Source: Kitasatospora xanthocidica
GTDB lineage: Bacteria; Actinomycetota; Actinomycetes; Streptomycetales; Streptomycetaceae
Direction: 5' to 3'
Assembly (NCBI RefSeq): GCF_014656195.1
Contig: NZ_BNBY01000004.1
Location: 404,736 to 468,735, forward strand
Length of the DNA stretch: 64,000 bases
Under the pieces are notes generated by a model. That model was not told where the DNA came from. It saw only the letters and a list, made by a program, of their open reading frames with translations, and searched no databases. This document shows positions 17,898-26,240 of this stretch, piece after piece (within the stretch, counting starts at the first letter, position 1; every line of letters starts with the position of its first letter). The position numbers were made by a program, and so were the translations under genes.

Positions 17898-19133
17898 ATG
17901 GAGCACGCACTGACAGGCTTGGAGGCATTGGGTCTCCTTGCACCTACGGAGCCGGCCCCGATCACTTCCACTGACGCCGAGGTCGGGCGGCGAGTCGAGC
18001 GGGCCCGTCGACGCCAGGCACTGACCGGCGAAGGACTGGGCGGGCTCGTAGGGCTTGCCAAGGACCAGGTCTCGAAGATCGAGACGGGCAAGCGCAAGGT
18101 GCACGTCCGGGAACTGCCGAGGTTTGCCGAGGCGCTCGGCGTCACCGTCGGCTATCTCCTGGGGCAGGTGTGCCGTCCCACACTGGCGATGGCGCACCGG
18201 CTGGCCGGCAACGTGGGGCCCGATGAGGACAGCAACGCAAAGCGCCGCGCTCTGGAACTGCTGGAGGTCGAGGACATCTTGGCCCAGCGGGCCGAGTGGG
18301 TGCCAGCGGCTGGCAGCCGTCCCGGGAAGGACGTACTCAGGTTCGCCCGCGAGGAGATCCGCACGCCGCCTCGCAATCGGGACGAAGCGCAGCGCCAGGG
18401 AAAGAGGCTCGCGGAGTACACGCGCGAGGCGCTGGGGCTCGGATCGCACGAGCTGGGAGACCTGCCCGGACTCATCGAACGCCACTTCGGCGTCGATGTC
18501 GCGCTGTCCCCGTTGGGGACCGACGTGGACGGCCTGTGTGTCCACGGGGACAGTGTGGCGCTGATCGTGGCGAGCACCGACTTCTCCCAGGGGCACGTCC
18601 GCTTCACCCTCGCGCATGAACTCGGACACCATCTCTTCGGCGACCCCAGGGACGTCATCGACGAGGACGCCCAGGACATGTTCTCCGACAGCCAGCAGGA
18701 GCGGCGCGTCAACGCCTTCGCCGGGCACCTGCTGATGCCGGAGGAGGGCATCCGGGAGACCTTGGGATGGCTCAGCGCCGGACGCGTCACTGAACGCAGC
18801 ATCGTGGCGCTGATGGAGCAGTTCGGCGTCTCCCTGCCCGCCCTGGTCTACCAGCTGTGCAAGATGCGTCTGATCACCTTCGACCAAGGAGCGATTCTCC
18901 GGAGCATGCACGTGGGAGACCTTGTCGACCGTCACCCGTCCGTCGCTCCGACGCGGGCCGGAATCACTGCGTTGCGAACCGTCCGGGCGCCCGAGCGGCT
19001 CCTGACTACCGCGGCAGAGGCTGCCCGCAAGGAGCAGGTGGGCCTCGGAGTTGTCGCGACCCTGCTGGAACGCGAGGACGACGAAGCGCTCTGGGATGCG
19101 GTGATGGAACCCGATGCCGAGGTGTTCGCCTGA
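17898..19133 (+). CDS. XRE-type HTH / ImmA-IrrE metallopeptidase (antitoxin of a PIN toxin)
   Basis: A 411-aa protein. An N-terminal XRE HTH (about residues 30-90: EVGRRVERARRRQALTGEGL, then LAKDQVSKIETGKRKVHVRE) is followed by an ImmA/IrrE (DUF955) domain with the zinc-protease motif HELGHH at about residue 240 (FTLAHELGHHLFGDP). A downstream region (VNAFAGHLLMPEEGIRETLG) is also typical of COG2856 proteins. ATG 17898 has GGGAGG upstream; the open frame begins earlier at 17625 but is non-coding there. It is followed 14 bp later by a PIN-domain gene. XRE-COG2856 proteins are established partners of DUF4411-type PIN toxins. The HTH and upstream palindromes suggest autoregulation. Confidence 0.85.
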   Translation: MEHALTGLEALGLLAPTEPAPITSTDAEVGRRVERARRRQALTGEGLGGLVGLAKDQVSKIETGKRKVHVRELPRFAEALGVTVGYLLGQVCRPTLAMAHRLAGNVGPDEDSNAKRRALELLEVEDILAQRAEWVPAAGSRPGKDVLRFAREEIRTPPRNRDEAQRQGKRLAEYTREALGLGSHELGDLPGLIERHFGVDVALSPLGTDVDGLCVHGDSVALIVASTDFSQGHVRFTLAHELGHHLFGDPRDVIDEDAQDMFSDSQQERRVNAFAGHLLMPEEGIRETLGWLSAGRVTERSIVALMEQFGVSLPALVYQLCKMRLITFDQGAILRSMHVGDLVDRHPSVAPTRAGITALRTVRAPERLLTTAAEAARKEQVGLGVVATLLEREDDEALWDAVMEPDAEVFA

Positions 19134-19147
19134 GCGGGGGCGGCGCG

Positions 19148-19756
19148 GTGTCCACCCCCGCGCCGGCCAGGCCCGAGCTGTGGTTCCTCGACACCTCGTC
19201 CCTGATGACCCTTGCGGTTGACGAAGCGCTGCGGGAGGCGGTCAAGGGGGAGCTCTCTTGGCACAAGCGGGTCCTGCTCGATGTCGTGGTTGAAGAGCTG
19301 GAGCGCCTGGCCGGTGCGGGGAGGCCTGACGAGAAGGCGCTTGCCGCCGCTGCTCTTGGCCAGCTCGACTGGCTCGGGGCGCCCGTGCCCACCGACAACC
19401 TCGGCATCGATCCGTTGCGAGTCGTCGCGGTCCAGGACATCCTGCGCAGCGGGCGCCCGTTGAAGCACCCGGGAGAGCACTGGGCCGAGTCGGTGATCAT
19501 GACCATGGCCGAGGGGCTGACGCTGGCCGCCCCGCACCTGCTCTCCGAGGACTACAACGCGCGCATCGAATCGGTCCGTCACAACTGCGCGCCGTACAGC
19601 GTGCACAAGCTGCTCGCCCGGATGGTCCAGGGCGGACGTCTCGCCGCCGACGACGCGGAGTCCTTCGCCGATGCCGTCATGGCAGCCGGGCGTGGGAACG
19701 ACTACACCGCCGCCGAGTTCCTGTCCGGGAACCTCGGACGGGTCGGCAAGCCGTAG
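19148..19756 (+). CDS. PIN-domain toxin (DUF4411-like ribonuclease)
   Basis: A 202-aa protein with the acidic residues expected of a PIN nuclease: Asp15 in LWFLDTSSLM, Glu49/50 in LLDVVVEELERL, Glu114 in HWAESVIMTMAE and Asp135 in LLSEDYNARI. These would coordinate the metal ions for RNA cleavage. The GTG start is 14 bp after the metallopeptidase stop, indicating one operon; the longer frame opening at 18857 overlaps that gene and is not used. With the upstream XRE-IrrE protein it forms a toxin-antitoxin module that may act in stress or phage response. The exact RNA target is unknown. Confidence 0.75.
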   Translation: MSTPAPARPELWFLDTSSLMTLAVDEALREAVKGELSWHKRVLLDVVVEELERLAGAGRPDEKALAAAALGQLDWLGAPVPTDNLGIDPLRVVAVQDILRSGRPLKHPGEHWAESVIMTMAEGLTLAAPHLLSEDYNARIESVRHNCAPYSVHKLLARMVQGGRLAADDAESFADAVMAAGRGNDYTAAEFLSGNLGRVGKP

Positions 19757-19789
19757 TCCAAGTCCAAGGCTGGCAGCACGAGCTCGTCC

Positions 19790-20060
19790 AGACACCCGTC
19801 TCCCGACGGAGGGGATGTAGGTGGCCCACCTGCTGGTGTCGTGGGCGACCCAGCCGAGTAGGGTCCGGTCGGTGAGGTGTACCGCGAACCGGCCGGGTTC
19901 GCGTTCCCAGCCCTCGACCAGCAGGTCGGCGTCGGGGATGGTCCACGTGGAGGTCGAGCAACCGAGACCGTGGGCGGCCTGCGAGGTGGCAGTGCGCTGG
20001 TCGGCGAGCGCAAGGCGCAGCTGCCCGGGAACCTCCGGAACCGGGGTGGTCCGCGCATCC
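19790..20060 (-). pseudogene. probable remnant of a hypothetical gene
   Basis: On the minus strand this interval reads LRLALADQRTATSQAAHGLG, then TWTIPDADLLVEGWEREPG, RFAVHLTDRTLLGWVAHDTS and RWATYIPSVG. This is convincingly protein-like with normal codon bias, but both ends run into frames that are not. There is no plausible start upstream, and continuing downstream would run antisense through the PIN gene. A frameshifted or truncated gene is the simplest reading. The family is not recognised. Confidence 0.35.
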
Positions 20061-20285
20061 GTCGGCGCCTGATGCTGCGCGGGCACCGAGGACAGGCCGC
20101 CTGCTGCGCGATCGGCTGTGCGGGTGCGGCGTTCTGCGGGCTGCCGGCGTCGCCTGCGGCGGGGGTGCGCGTGTCGTATCGGTTCAGCCCCTCTCCGGGC
20201 TTCGCATAGTCGCCGGGTACGGTGCTGACTGGACACAGCCAGGCGACAGAAGGACCGTCTGGCAACGATGGCGAGACGGGGGGCC

Positions 20286-20909
20286 ATGCAGAACAACCGG
20301 TACGGGGGCGGCTGCGCAAAATGCTCGGTGTGGGTGTTCGAGGGGGGCGGCTTCCTCCACAAGACAGACGGCGGCTGGGTGGTGAAGTGCGCAACCTGCC
20401 GTGACCTTGGAGCACTCTATGAGTCCGAGGAGTTCGACCCGGCGGACATTGGTCTGCACCTGCCCACAGTGCGCTCGCCATTGACCGCAAGGTTCGTGTC
20501 ACTGCGCGTCCTCGGACTGACCCGCGAGTGCTGGAAGTGCCACAGGGATACGACATGCCTCGCCGGGCTGTATCCGGAGAGGCCGGCACGCGGGTTCAAC
20601 TCGCTGCACATAGGCGACGAGGACACACTCGCTCTCACGCAGAAGCTGCTGCAGCAAGGCGGACGGTCAGATCTCGCCGCGACGATCAAGAGCCGGTACA
20701 GCAGCACCATGGGTTCGCGGTACCTGTCCGTCGGCTGCGTCCACTGTGACGCTCTGCAGGGTGACTTCTACTTGCAGGACGAGGTCATCGAGCGTCTCCA
20801 TCTGCATGGGTTGGGCGGCCTGGAGAACCTGCTGGTCGTGGATTGCCCGGTTCTCGACTGGTATCCAGTGGTCCACCAGAACAGCGGCGGGATCTGGATT
20901 GACAGCTGA
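20286..20909 (+). CDS. hypothetical protein with multiple CxxC zinc-binding pairs
   Basis: A 207-aa protein beginning MQNNRYGGGCAKCSVWVFEG. Paired cysteines appear four times: CAKC, CATC, CWKC and CVHC, the last in YLSVGCVHCDALQGDFYLQD. This suggests two zinc ribbons or knuckles. In between is GLYPERPARGFNSLHIGDED; the C-terminus is ENLLVVDCPVLDWYPVVHQN. It resembles zinc-finger proteins that recur in mobile islands, but I cannot name the family. ATG 20268 is an alternative start with a more distant AGAAGGA site. It lies alone, 530 bp after the toxin gene. Confidence 0.65.
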   Translation: MQNNRYGGGCAKCSVWVFEGGGFLHKTDGGWVVKCATCRDLGALYESEEFDPADIGLHLPTVRSPLTARFVSLRVLGLTRECWKCHRDTTCLAGLYPERPARGFNSLHIGDEDTLALTQKLLQQGGRSDLAATIKSRYSSTMGSRYLSVGCVHCDALQGDFYLQDEVIERLHLHGLGGLENLLVVDCPVLDWYPVVHQNSGGIWIDS

Positions 20910-21004
20910 CGGGAGCTCTATGGCTCGGAGACGGCGGGCCTGGGGGCCCTGGCCATCGGTCTCGTGCGCGGTTCGACGCGTGCGGTTCGCCCAGGCTCAC
21001 GCGC

Positions 21005-21622
21005 CTATCGCGAGAGGGATGGCTTGGTCATGTACATCTTGATGATGGAGGCCGGCACCCGGATCGGCTCGTAGGGCGCGATTTCGTCAGCGATCACCTG
21101 GGCCAGCTCGTCGATCGTCCGCACCACGTACCTGGGCGGGGTGATCCAGATTCGAGGGGTGGCGTCCCGGTCGTCGCTGTTGTGGATAATCTGAGCGTAG
21201 AAGTGCCCGAGGCCCTCTTCCCAACCCCAGGTGCTGTAGCGCTCCCAGCCCGGCATTGCGAAGTCGTGGAGTCCGCCGACGTTCTCCTCCGTGACCGGCT
21301 GGGGGATCGGCGAGTGCTTGTCGGTGTACGACGGCCCGTAGACGATCTCCCAGGTCCCGTCGGAGTGCTCGAGCACGTCCATCTTCACGTGCTGCTTGAG
21401 CTGGCGGATTTGCTGGCGGAACTCCTCCGCGGCAAACCCGGCCCGTGCCGCGAGTGCCGGCAGGTCGGTCTCGGTGACGTCAAGGCCCATGATCTCGGGA
21501 ATCTCGTGGCCCCACATGCTGGTGGCGGGTTCAGCGTGCTCGGCCAGCACCAGCAGCACCCGCTTAGCGAGCGGGTCGGCGACGGCCAGCTGCTGCACGT
21601 ACTTGATGGCCTGGTCGCTCAC
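21005..21622 (-). CDS. hypothetical protein (205 aa)
   Basis: The frame reads VSDQAIKYVQQLAVADPLAK then RVLLVLAEHAEPATSMWGHE, LKQHVKMDVLEHSDGTWEIV and WITPPRYVVRTIDELAQVIA. The first ~90 residues are helical (IPEIMGLDVTETDLPALAAR, FRQQIRQLKQH), resembling a winged-helix or regulatory module, but no family is recognised. GTG 21622 has GGAACGGGAG just upstream; the frame extends to a TTG at 21655. It is a monocistronic minus-strand gene inside the island. Confidence 0.6.
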   Translation of the reverse strand: MSDQAIKYVQQLAVADPLAKRVLLVLAEHAEPATSMWGHEIPEIMGLDVTETDLPALAARAGFAAEEFRQQIRQLKQHVKMDVLEHSDGTWEIVYGPSYTDKHSPIPQPVTEENVGGLHDFAMPGWERYSTWGWEEGLGHFYAQIIHNSDDRDATPRIWITPPRYVVRTIDELAQVIADEIAPYEPIRVPASIIKMYMTKPSLSR

Positions 21623-21827
21623 TCGAACTCCCGTTCCTTTGATCCTGGTTGGCAAGCCAGTGGCAGACGGATCACGCTACCGCGACGATCGGCCGGCTGG
21701 CGGCCGTTCCCCGGAGCGGCCGTTCGCGGCGTCGGAGTCGAGACGAAGGTGACCGGGCCTTGCGGAGCATCCCGTAGATCTGGGCAGAAGCCTGACGCAG
21801 TGCCAAGTCGATTGCGATGATCGGCGA

Positions 21828-23006
21828 ATGCGTCCACTCCTAACCCTTGTCGGGCTTGCTGTCGTGTGCTGGATCGCGGACATCGCCAAGCCGACAGTCC
21901 TGCGGTGGTGGGAGCGGCTGGTGCTCCGCCCGGTGCGACGTCTGCGGGATCGACTGGTGGCAGAGCCCGTGAACGAGATAGTGGTCAGCGCGGGCCGCGT
22001 TCTGCCCCTTGTCGTGGGAGACCGGGTGCCGGACTTCCGGCCCGACTTGGTCGGCATGGCGATACACCGGTGCTTCGAGAAGGTCGTCAACGCCCTCCCG
22101 ATCTATGCCGTCGCCGTGATCATCCTGGTGAGGATGGACGGCCAGAGCGTCATAGACGCCGTCCGGCACGCCGTGGCGGAGGCGAGCCACCCCAGTGCGG
22201 GCCATGTTGTGCATGATCCGCTCAGCTCGCTGCTGCTCGGGATCGTCTCGGTGCCGATCGTCATCGGCAAGAAGCTCCCCGTCCTGCTGTCGGAGCACGG
22301 CGCCGTCAAGCTCGTTCCGCTGCTGCTGGCCAGCGCTCTGGTCTTCGTCGTCCTGAGGAGGCTCATGCCCGCGGGCGTGGCCGATTCCCTTCGCAGGGAG
22401 CCTGGCCACCCGGCCTTGGAACGCAGGCACAGCTCGGTGAACTGGTCGGGAGTTGCCGTCCTCATCGCCACCGCGACCCGGTGCGCGCGTGTTCATCTGC
22501 AATGGAGCGCGGACCCGTCGCTGGACGCGCTTCCCCGGGTCTCGCTCAGAGCGGCGGAGCGGGAGATCCGAAAGGCCTACCAAGCGCGTGGGCACCGGCT
22601 GAGGCGACACCAGCGCCAGGTGGCGAAGGCGCACGCGGCGAAGGTGATCGGTGCGTTGCGGGCGGATGAGGCACGGGTGCTGTCGGAGCCTGCTGCGGCG
22701 TTTCAGGACCTCGCGGTCAAGCTGACGACGATTGCGAACAGGTACGCGGAGGGACGGTGCGCCGCGCTCCTGGAGGAGCAAGATCTCGGGGCGGAGCCGG
22801 TCGTGGACCGGCCGTTCCTACGCTGGCTGGGTGTTGCAGGTGGTGGTCTCGGCGTGCTTGCCGCAGTGACGTACTCGGGACTGCCGACCAGCTTGACCGG
22901 GCCCGCCGTCACTGTGGGAATCGCAACGCTGTTCCTCGCGCTGTTCCGCGGCAGTCAGCTGACCGACGCGGCTCAGGCGGCGAGCATGTTCCGTGCCAGC
23001 GCGTGA
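21828..23006 (+). CDS. membrane protein of unknown function
   Basis: A 392-aa protein with an N-terminal hydrophobic segment (LLTLVGLAVVCWIADIA), further hydrophobic stretches around ALPIYAVAVIILV, LLLGIVSVPIVIG and VPLLLASALVFVVLRRL, and a C-terminal pair (LGVAGGGLGVLAAVTYSGL, AVTVGIATLFLALFRGSQL). The central cytosolic part is helical and basic (REIRKAYQARGHRLRRHQRQ) and could be a coiled coil or nucleic-acid-facing region. No family is recognised. It lies in a defence-type neighbourhood, so a membrane effector role is possible but unsupported. Confidence 0.6.
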   Translation: MRPLLTLVGLAVVCWIADIAKPTVLRWWERLVLRPVRRLRDRLVAEPVNEIVVSAGRVLPLVVGDRVPDFRPDLVGMAIHRCFEKVVNALPIYAVAVIILVRMDGQSVIDAVRHAVAEASHPSAGHVVHDPLSSLLLGIVSVPIVIGKKLPVLLSEHGAVKLVPLLLASALVFVVLRRLMPAGVADSLRREPGHPALERRHSSVNWSGVAVLIATATRCARVHLQWSADPSLDALPRVSLRAAEREIRKAYQARGHRLRRHQRQVAKAHAAKVIGALRADEARVLSEPAAAFQDLAVKLTTIANRYAEGRCAALLEEQDLGAEPVVDRPFLRWLGVAGGGLGVLAAVTYSGLPTSLTGPAVTVGIATLFLALFRGSQLTDAAQAASMFRASA

Positions 23007-23174
23007 CGATACAGGCCCGGACCGAGCGGCGGTAACTTCGGGGCCAAGACGGGCAGCGCGAGGCCGCGACCGGACGAGCCGTTCGGTCACGGCTCCGCTC
23101 TTCCCCTACGGTCAGCAGCCGTCCTCGGACGAGCAGGAGCCGCTTGCTGAGTCGCCCGCCGTGGCTGGGGTCCT

Positions 23175-24500
23175 TCAGAGGCGAGTCTCCGGTGCGGGTG
23201 CCCGGTTCCACAGGCCCCGGTAGCGCTCCAGCTCGTCGTCGTCGAGATCGCTGGGGCCGCAGATCCGAAGGCAAGTGGTGTCCCACTCGCGCGAGCCGCT
23301 GGTTCGCGGCGTGAGCAGAACACCGAGAGTTGCAGCATCGGTGAGGCCGGTCCGCTCGGACACCTCGTGGTGGCGCAGTTGGATGTAGGAGCGGAACGCT
23401 TCCCTGGTGATGCCGTCGGAGCGGGTGCAGCAGCCAGTAATGAGCTGCTGGGTGCCGTCGGGGTCAAGCATGCGGCGGAAGCGCCACTTGGTGCTGCCCT
23501 GCGCAACGTCCTGAACGTCGCCGAGCATGTCAAGCAGGAGCTCTCCCCACTCGGTGCGGGCGGAGACCGGGAGCCGGTCGAGATCGGACAGCAGGACGTG
23601 CCGGTCCTGCTCCGTCCCGCTGCTGGGCAGGGGGCTGGTGGCAATGTCTTCGAGCATGATCCGCGTCATGAGGTGGGCGCGTGTGCCCTCTCCACCGGCT
23701 GGCGCTTGGGGCAGGAGGGGTGCGGACCATTGCCAGCCTCCTTGGCCGACGAGGTCTGTGTCGATGACGGCTGGCTCGGCTTCGGCGTCGGCGGCTGCGA
23801 GCTCGTAGTAGCGCAGTGGCTCTTCGCCCAGAGCGCCCTTGGGCTCGGCTGCGGCGCGGAAGAGGTAGTCCACCACCGCGGTGGTGGAGCGCAGCTGGTC
23901 AAAGAGGAAGTCCCAGTCGCGTCGGGTGAGGGTGATCGCTGGGATACCGATCGGCTCCCAGTCCGGCACGGTCGCGTCGGGTACGCGCGGGTGGTCGAGC
24001 ACCAGGACAGCGGCCCACTCGAAGGCGTCTCCCGCCACTGACAGCGTGCGGTCCCGGCCATTGACCATCTGGGCCGCCGCGAGATTGAGGGTGCGCACAG
24101 TTCCCTTCGCCTGCCGCATGCCTTTGCCGACGACCTTGTTGATCCAGGCCCGCTCGGCCTCGTCGGACTTGGGGGCAACGGTGCGGCATTTCACCTGGAC
24201 AATCAACCCACGCCGGCCGGTGAGGACGACGCGGTCGCCGAGCTCACGCCGGCCGGAGCCCTTCTCGGCCATCGACGGATGGAAGACGAAATCGGGCAGC
24301 CCCCAGGTCGCCGCGGCCGCGTGGGTCGCAAGTTCTGCGCCCTTGCCCGGGTCAGTGTCGGGTGGCAGGGGCAGCGCGTCGGGGATGTGCCGGATGCAGA
24401 CGCCAGCCGATGTCTCCATGATCAGGGTGACCTCGGCACCGTCGTTCGCCCGGCGCCATGTCATCTGGGGTTGCGCGTCGTCCATGGGGCCATTGGACAC
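23175..24500 (-). CDS. PD-(D/E)xK-like restriction-endonuclease-fold protein
   Basis: A 441-aa protein. Residues about 83-135 have the layout of a PD-(D/E)xK nuclease core: GRRELGD (Glu86, Asp89), a strand VVLTGRRGLIVQVKCR (Gln102-x-Lys104 as the ExK/QxK element), then KVVGKGMRQAKGTVRTL, a helix with the G-K-QA-GT pattern common in such proteins. The remaining ~300 residues are helical with no recognised domain and may carry a sensor or partner-binding function. It has a GTG start at 24500; ATG 24485 is an alternative. It follows the Abi_C gene by 156 bp in the same direction. The call rests on motif geometry alone. Confidence 0.5.
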   Translation of the reverse strand: MSNGPMDDAQPQMTWRRANDGAEVTLIMETSAGVCIRHIPDALPLPPDTDPGKGAELATHAAAATWGLPDFVFHPSMAEKGSGRRELGDRVVLTGRRGLIVQVKCRTVAPKSDEAERAWINKVVGKGMRQAKGTVRTLNLAAAQMVNGRDRTLSVAGDAFEWAAVLVLDHPRVPDATVPDWEPIGIPAITLTRRDWDFLFDQLRSTTAVVDYLFRAAAEPKGALGEEPLRYYELAAADAEAEPAVIDTDLVGQGGWQWSAPLLPQAPAGGEGTRAHLMTRIMLEDIATSPLPSSGTEQDRHVLLSDLDRLPVSARTEWGELLLDMLGDVQDVAQGSTKWRFRRMLDPDGTQQLITGCCTRSDGITREAFRSYIQLRHHEVSERTGLTDAATLGVLLTPRTSGSREWDTTCLRICGPSDLDDDELERYRGLWNRAPAPETRL

Positions 24501-24656
24501 CGAGGCGAGGACATCTGGTGGAGCCCAGACGACGCCGGGTGTCGGCTGCCGCGTCTCGGGCCAGGACAGGGTTGGTCTACTCGACGGGCGGCGCGGTTCT
24601 GGCCGGACTCCTTCCGGACATCTTCCCGGGTGTGGCCCTCGCCTCGGCTAATGCGG

Positions 24657-25544
24657 TTATGGCCCGGCGTGCCCCGGCTGCGAAGGGGCCGGGGAAGCGG
24701 TTCGGCGCCACGGTGCGGCGGGGTCGCGGAGGGTGTCGAGCATCAGCTCGCACCAGGTGATCGCCGCGTTGGCCGCCAGGTGTGCGTGCCGGACACCGAG
24801 TCCGGTGGGGGCGCTGGCCTGGCCGTGGCCAGTGCCGTAGCCGCGGTTGCGCAGTTCGGCGATCCCTACCGCGATGGCCGCCGCTCCCCCGAGGATCTTC
24901 TTCACAGCGTCAGTCCCGTCCGGGCCGGGGATGACAGCGGAGGCGTCCAGAGCGAGGGCCTTCTGGGCCTGCTTGATCAGAGCAGGCATCTTGGCGTTCT
25001 CGTCGATGGGCAGGCCGCGTTCGCGCAGGACCGTCTTGGCGGTGGCCTCGATCAGCTGCTTGGCGCTGCCGATGGCACCGGCGGGGTCGTCGGAGAGGTC
25101 GCGGTGGACGCGGTCGAGCTCGGCGAGGATGCCCGAAGGGTCGCGCAGGCCGCTCAGGTCGTGGGTGCGAGGAGGTGTCTTGATCCAAAGGATCCGGCCG
25201 CGTTCGTCGACCGTCAGGCCGTCCCGCTCCAGCGGGACGGTAAGGTCCTCCAGCCACTTGCCCTGCCACTCGTCACGCCGGGCAACCCGCATCAGGTCTT
25301 CGAAGACCAGCAGAGCCCGCTCCACGTGGCTGCGGTCGCTCCAGTCGACCGCCTGCGCGTAGGACTGGAACGAGGAGCGCCGGGCACCTGTGTCCTGGTA
25401 GTTCAGCTCGTCCGGTGCGACGGGCGCGAAGCCCTGCCCCTCCCAGGCCACCGCGATGTCGCGGAGGTTGATGCCAGTGCAATGCGACCGGAAAGCGACC
25501 CGTGTGGCAGGGCTGATCAGCTCGGACCTGGTAGTTGCGGCCAT
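24657..25544 (-). CDS. abortive infection family protein (Abi_C C-terminal domain)
   Basis: A 295-aa protein. The N-terminal ~90 residues (LRDIAVAWEGQGFAP, ARRSSFQSYAQAVDWSD, VERALLVFEDLMR) look like the module that precedes Abi_C domains in phage-defence proteins. The C-terminal part (about 140-290) matches the Abi_C signature: GAIGSAKQLIEATAKTVLRE, MPALIKQAQKALAL, IAVGIAELRNRGYGTGHG and AHLAANAAITWCELMLDTL. Members are abortive-infection effectors related to HEPN-like proteins; the arginine-bearing ELRNRGYGTGHG segment is the conserved core. It is divergent from the Shedu gene and upstream of the nuclease-like gene. A role in phage-triggered growth arrest is inferred from family and context. 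Confidence 0.75.
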   Translation of the reverse strand: MAATTRSELISPATRVAFRSHCTGINLRDIAVAWEGQGFAPVAPDELNYQDTGARRSSFQSYAQAVDWSDRSHVERALLVFEDLMRVARRDEWQGKWLEDLTVPLERDGLTVDERGRILWIKTPPRTHDLSGLRDPSGILAELDRVHRDLSDDPAGAIGSAKQLIEATAKTVLRERGLPIDENAKMPALIKQAQKALALDASAVIPGPDGTDAVKKILGGAAAIAVGIAELRNRGYGTGHGQASAPTGLGVRHAHLAANAAITWCELMLDTLRDPAAPWRRTASPAPSQPGHAGP

Positions 25545-25623
25545 GAAGGGAAGGTACCCCCCTACCCCGCATAGCGGTTGGAGATTTTCCGGGGCAGGAA
25601 AATAGCCACCCGCCGGGCTCTGG

Positions 25624-25850
25624 TCACGTTGTGAGCGAGCGGATCTGTTCGACGGCGGTGCGGGCGGTGCGGCCCACCCCGATCAGGGTGGTGGCGGCGG
25701 AGCCGGTCCGGTCGCCGCAGCCGAGCAGGTGGAACGTGGGTCCTCGACGCTGCGGGCGCCCTCCAGCGGGATGCGGCCACCGCAGCGGCGCAGTCCGACC
25801 CGGGCGAAGCCGGGGGCGAAAGCCAGTGCACGCCATCTGCTGGAACCCGT
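25624..25850 (-). pseudogene. frameshifted remnant of an NAD(P)/FAD-dependent oxidoreductase (ArsO-like)
   Basis: Two minus-strand frames together give the C-terminus of a flavoprotein monooxygenase. One reads LAFAPGFARVGLRRCGGRIP then LEGARSVEDP. The other continues PTFHLLGCGDRTGSAATTLI then GVGRTARTAVEQI and ends at TGA 25624-25626. Intact homologues of this type end in a similar GYGDWTGPASATLIGVG segment. The change of frame near 25740 and the absence of the N-terminal 80% show a decayed fragment left in the gap between the Abi and Shedu genes. Confidence 0.55.
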
Positions 25851-26240
25851 CATTCCCCTCGCCTTCCGGGTGTCCCCGCGCGGATCACGTCCCGTCAACA
25901 GCGCTCATTGAAAGTCAAGTTGGGCCATCTGAAAGGTGTCCCTGGACACTACGGGCGCACACCCGTCTTCGGCAGCGCGATCACGGACGTGCCGACCGGC
26001 ACCGCCACCGCGCACAGGACATCTGATCTACTCTCCGCCAGTCGTGTCCGCTCCGTCCGAGCCAGTTCGTCAGGTCGGGCCCGACATGCCGGTGATCTCG
26101 GGAGGGCCGCGGCCCCGGGGCTGGCCCCAGCAGAACGCGGACCGACACTGGATGTACAGCCGCCACACCAGCTTGCAATGAGGACCTCAAAGACCGTTAA
26201 TCTCCAGACGAGTTGGCGTGTGGGAGTCCATTCTGAACGC
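25851..26240. other. gap before the Shedu gene, presumed promoter region
   Basis: About 390 bp with no convincing gene. The Shedu reading frame stays open through it, but the residues (GRARHAGDLGRAAAPGLAPA etc.) are not protein-like and the region has a mixed base composition. A promoter for the Shedu gene should lie here. An unconvincing plus-strand frame ends at 26181. Confidence 0.4.
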
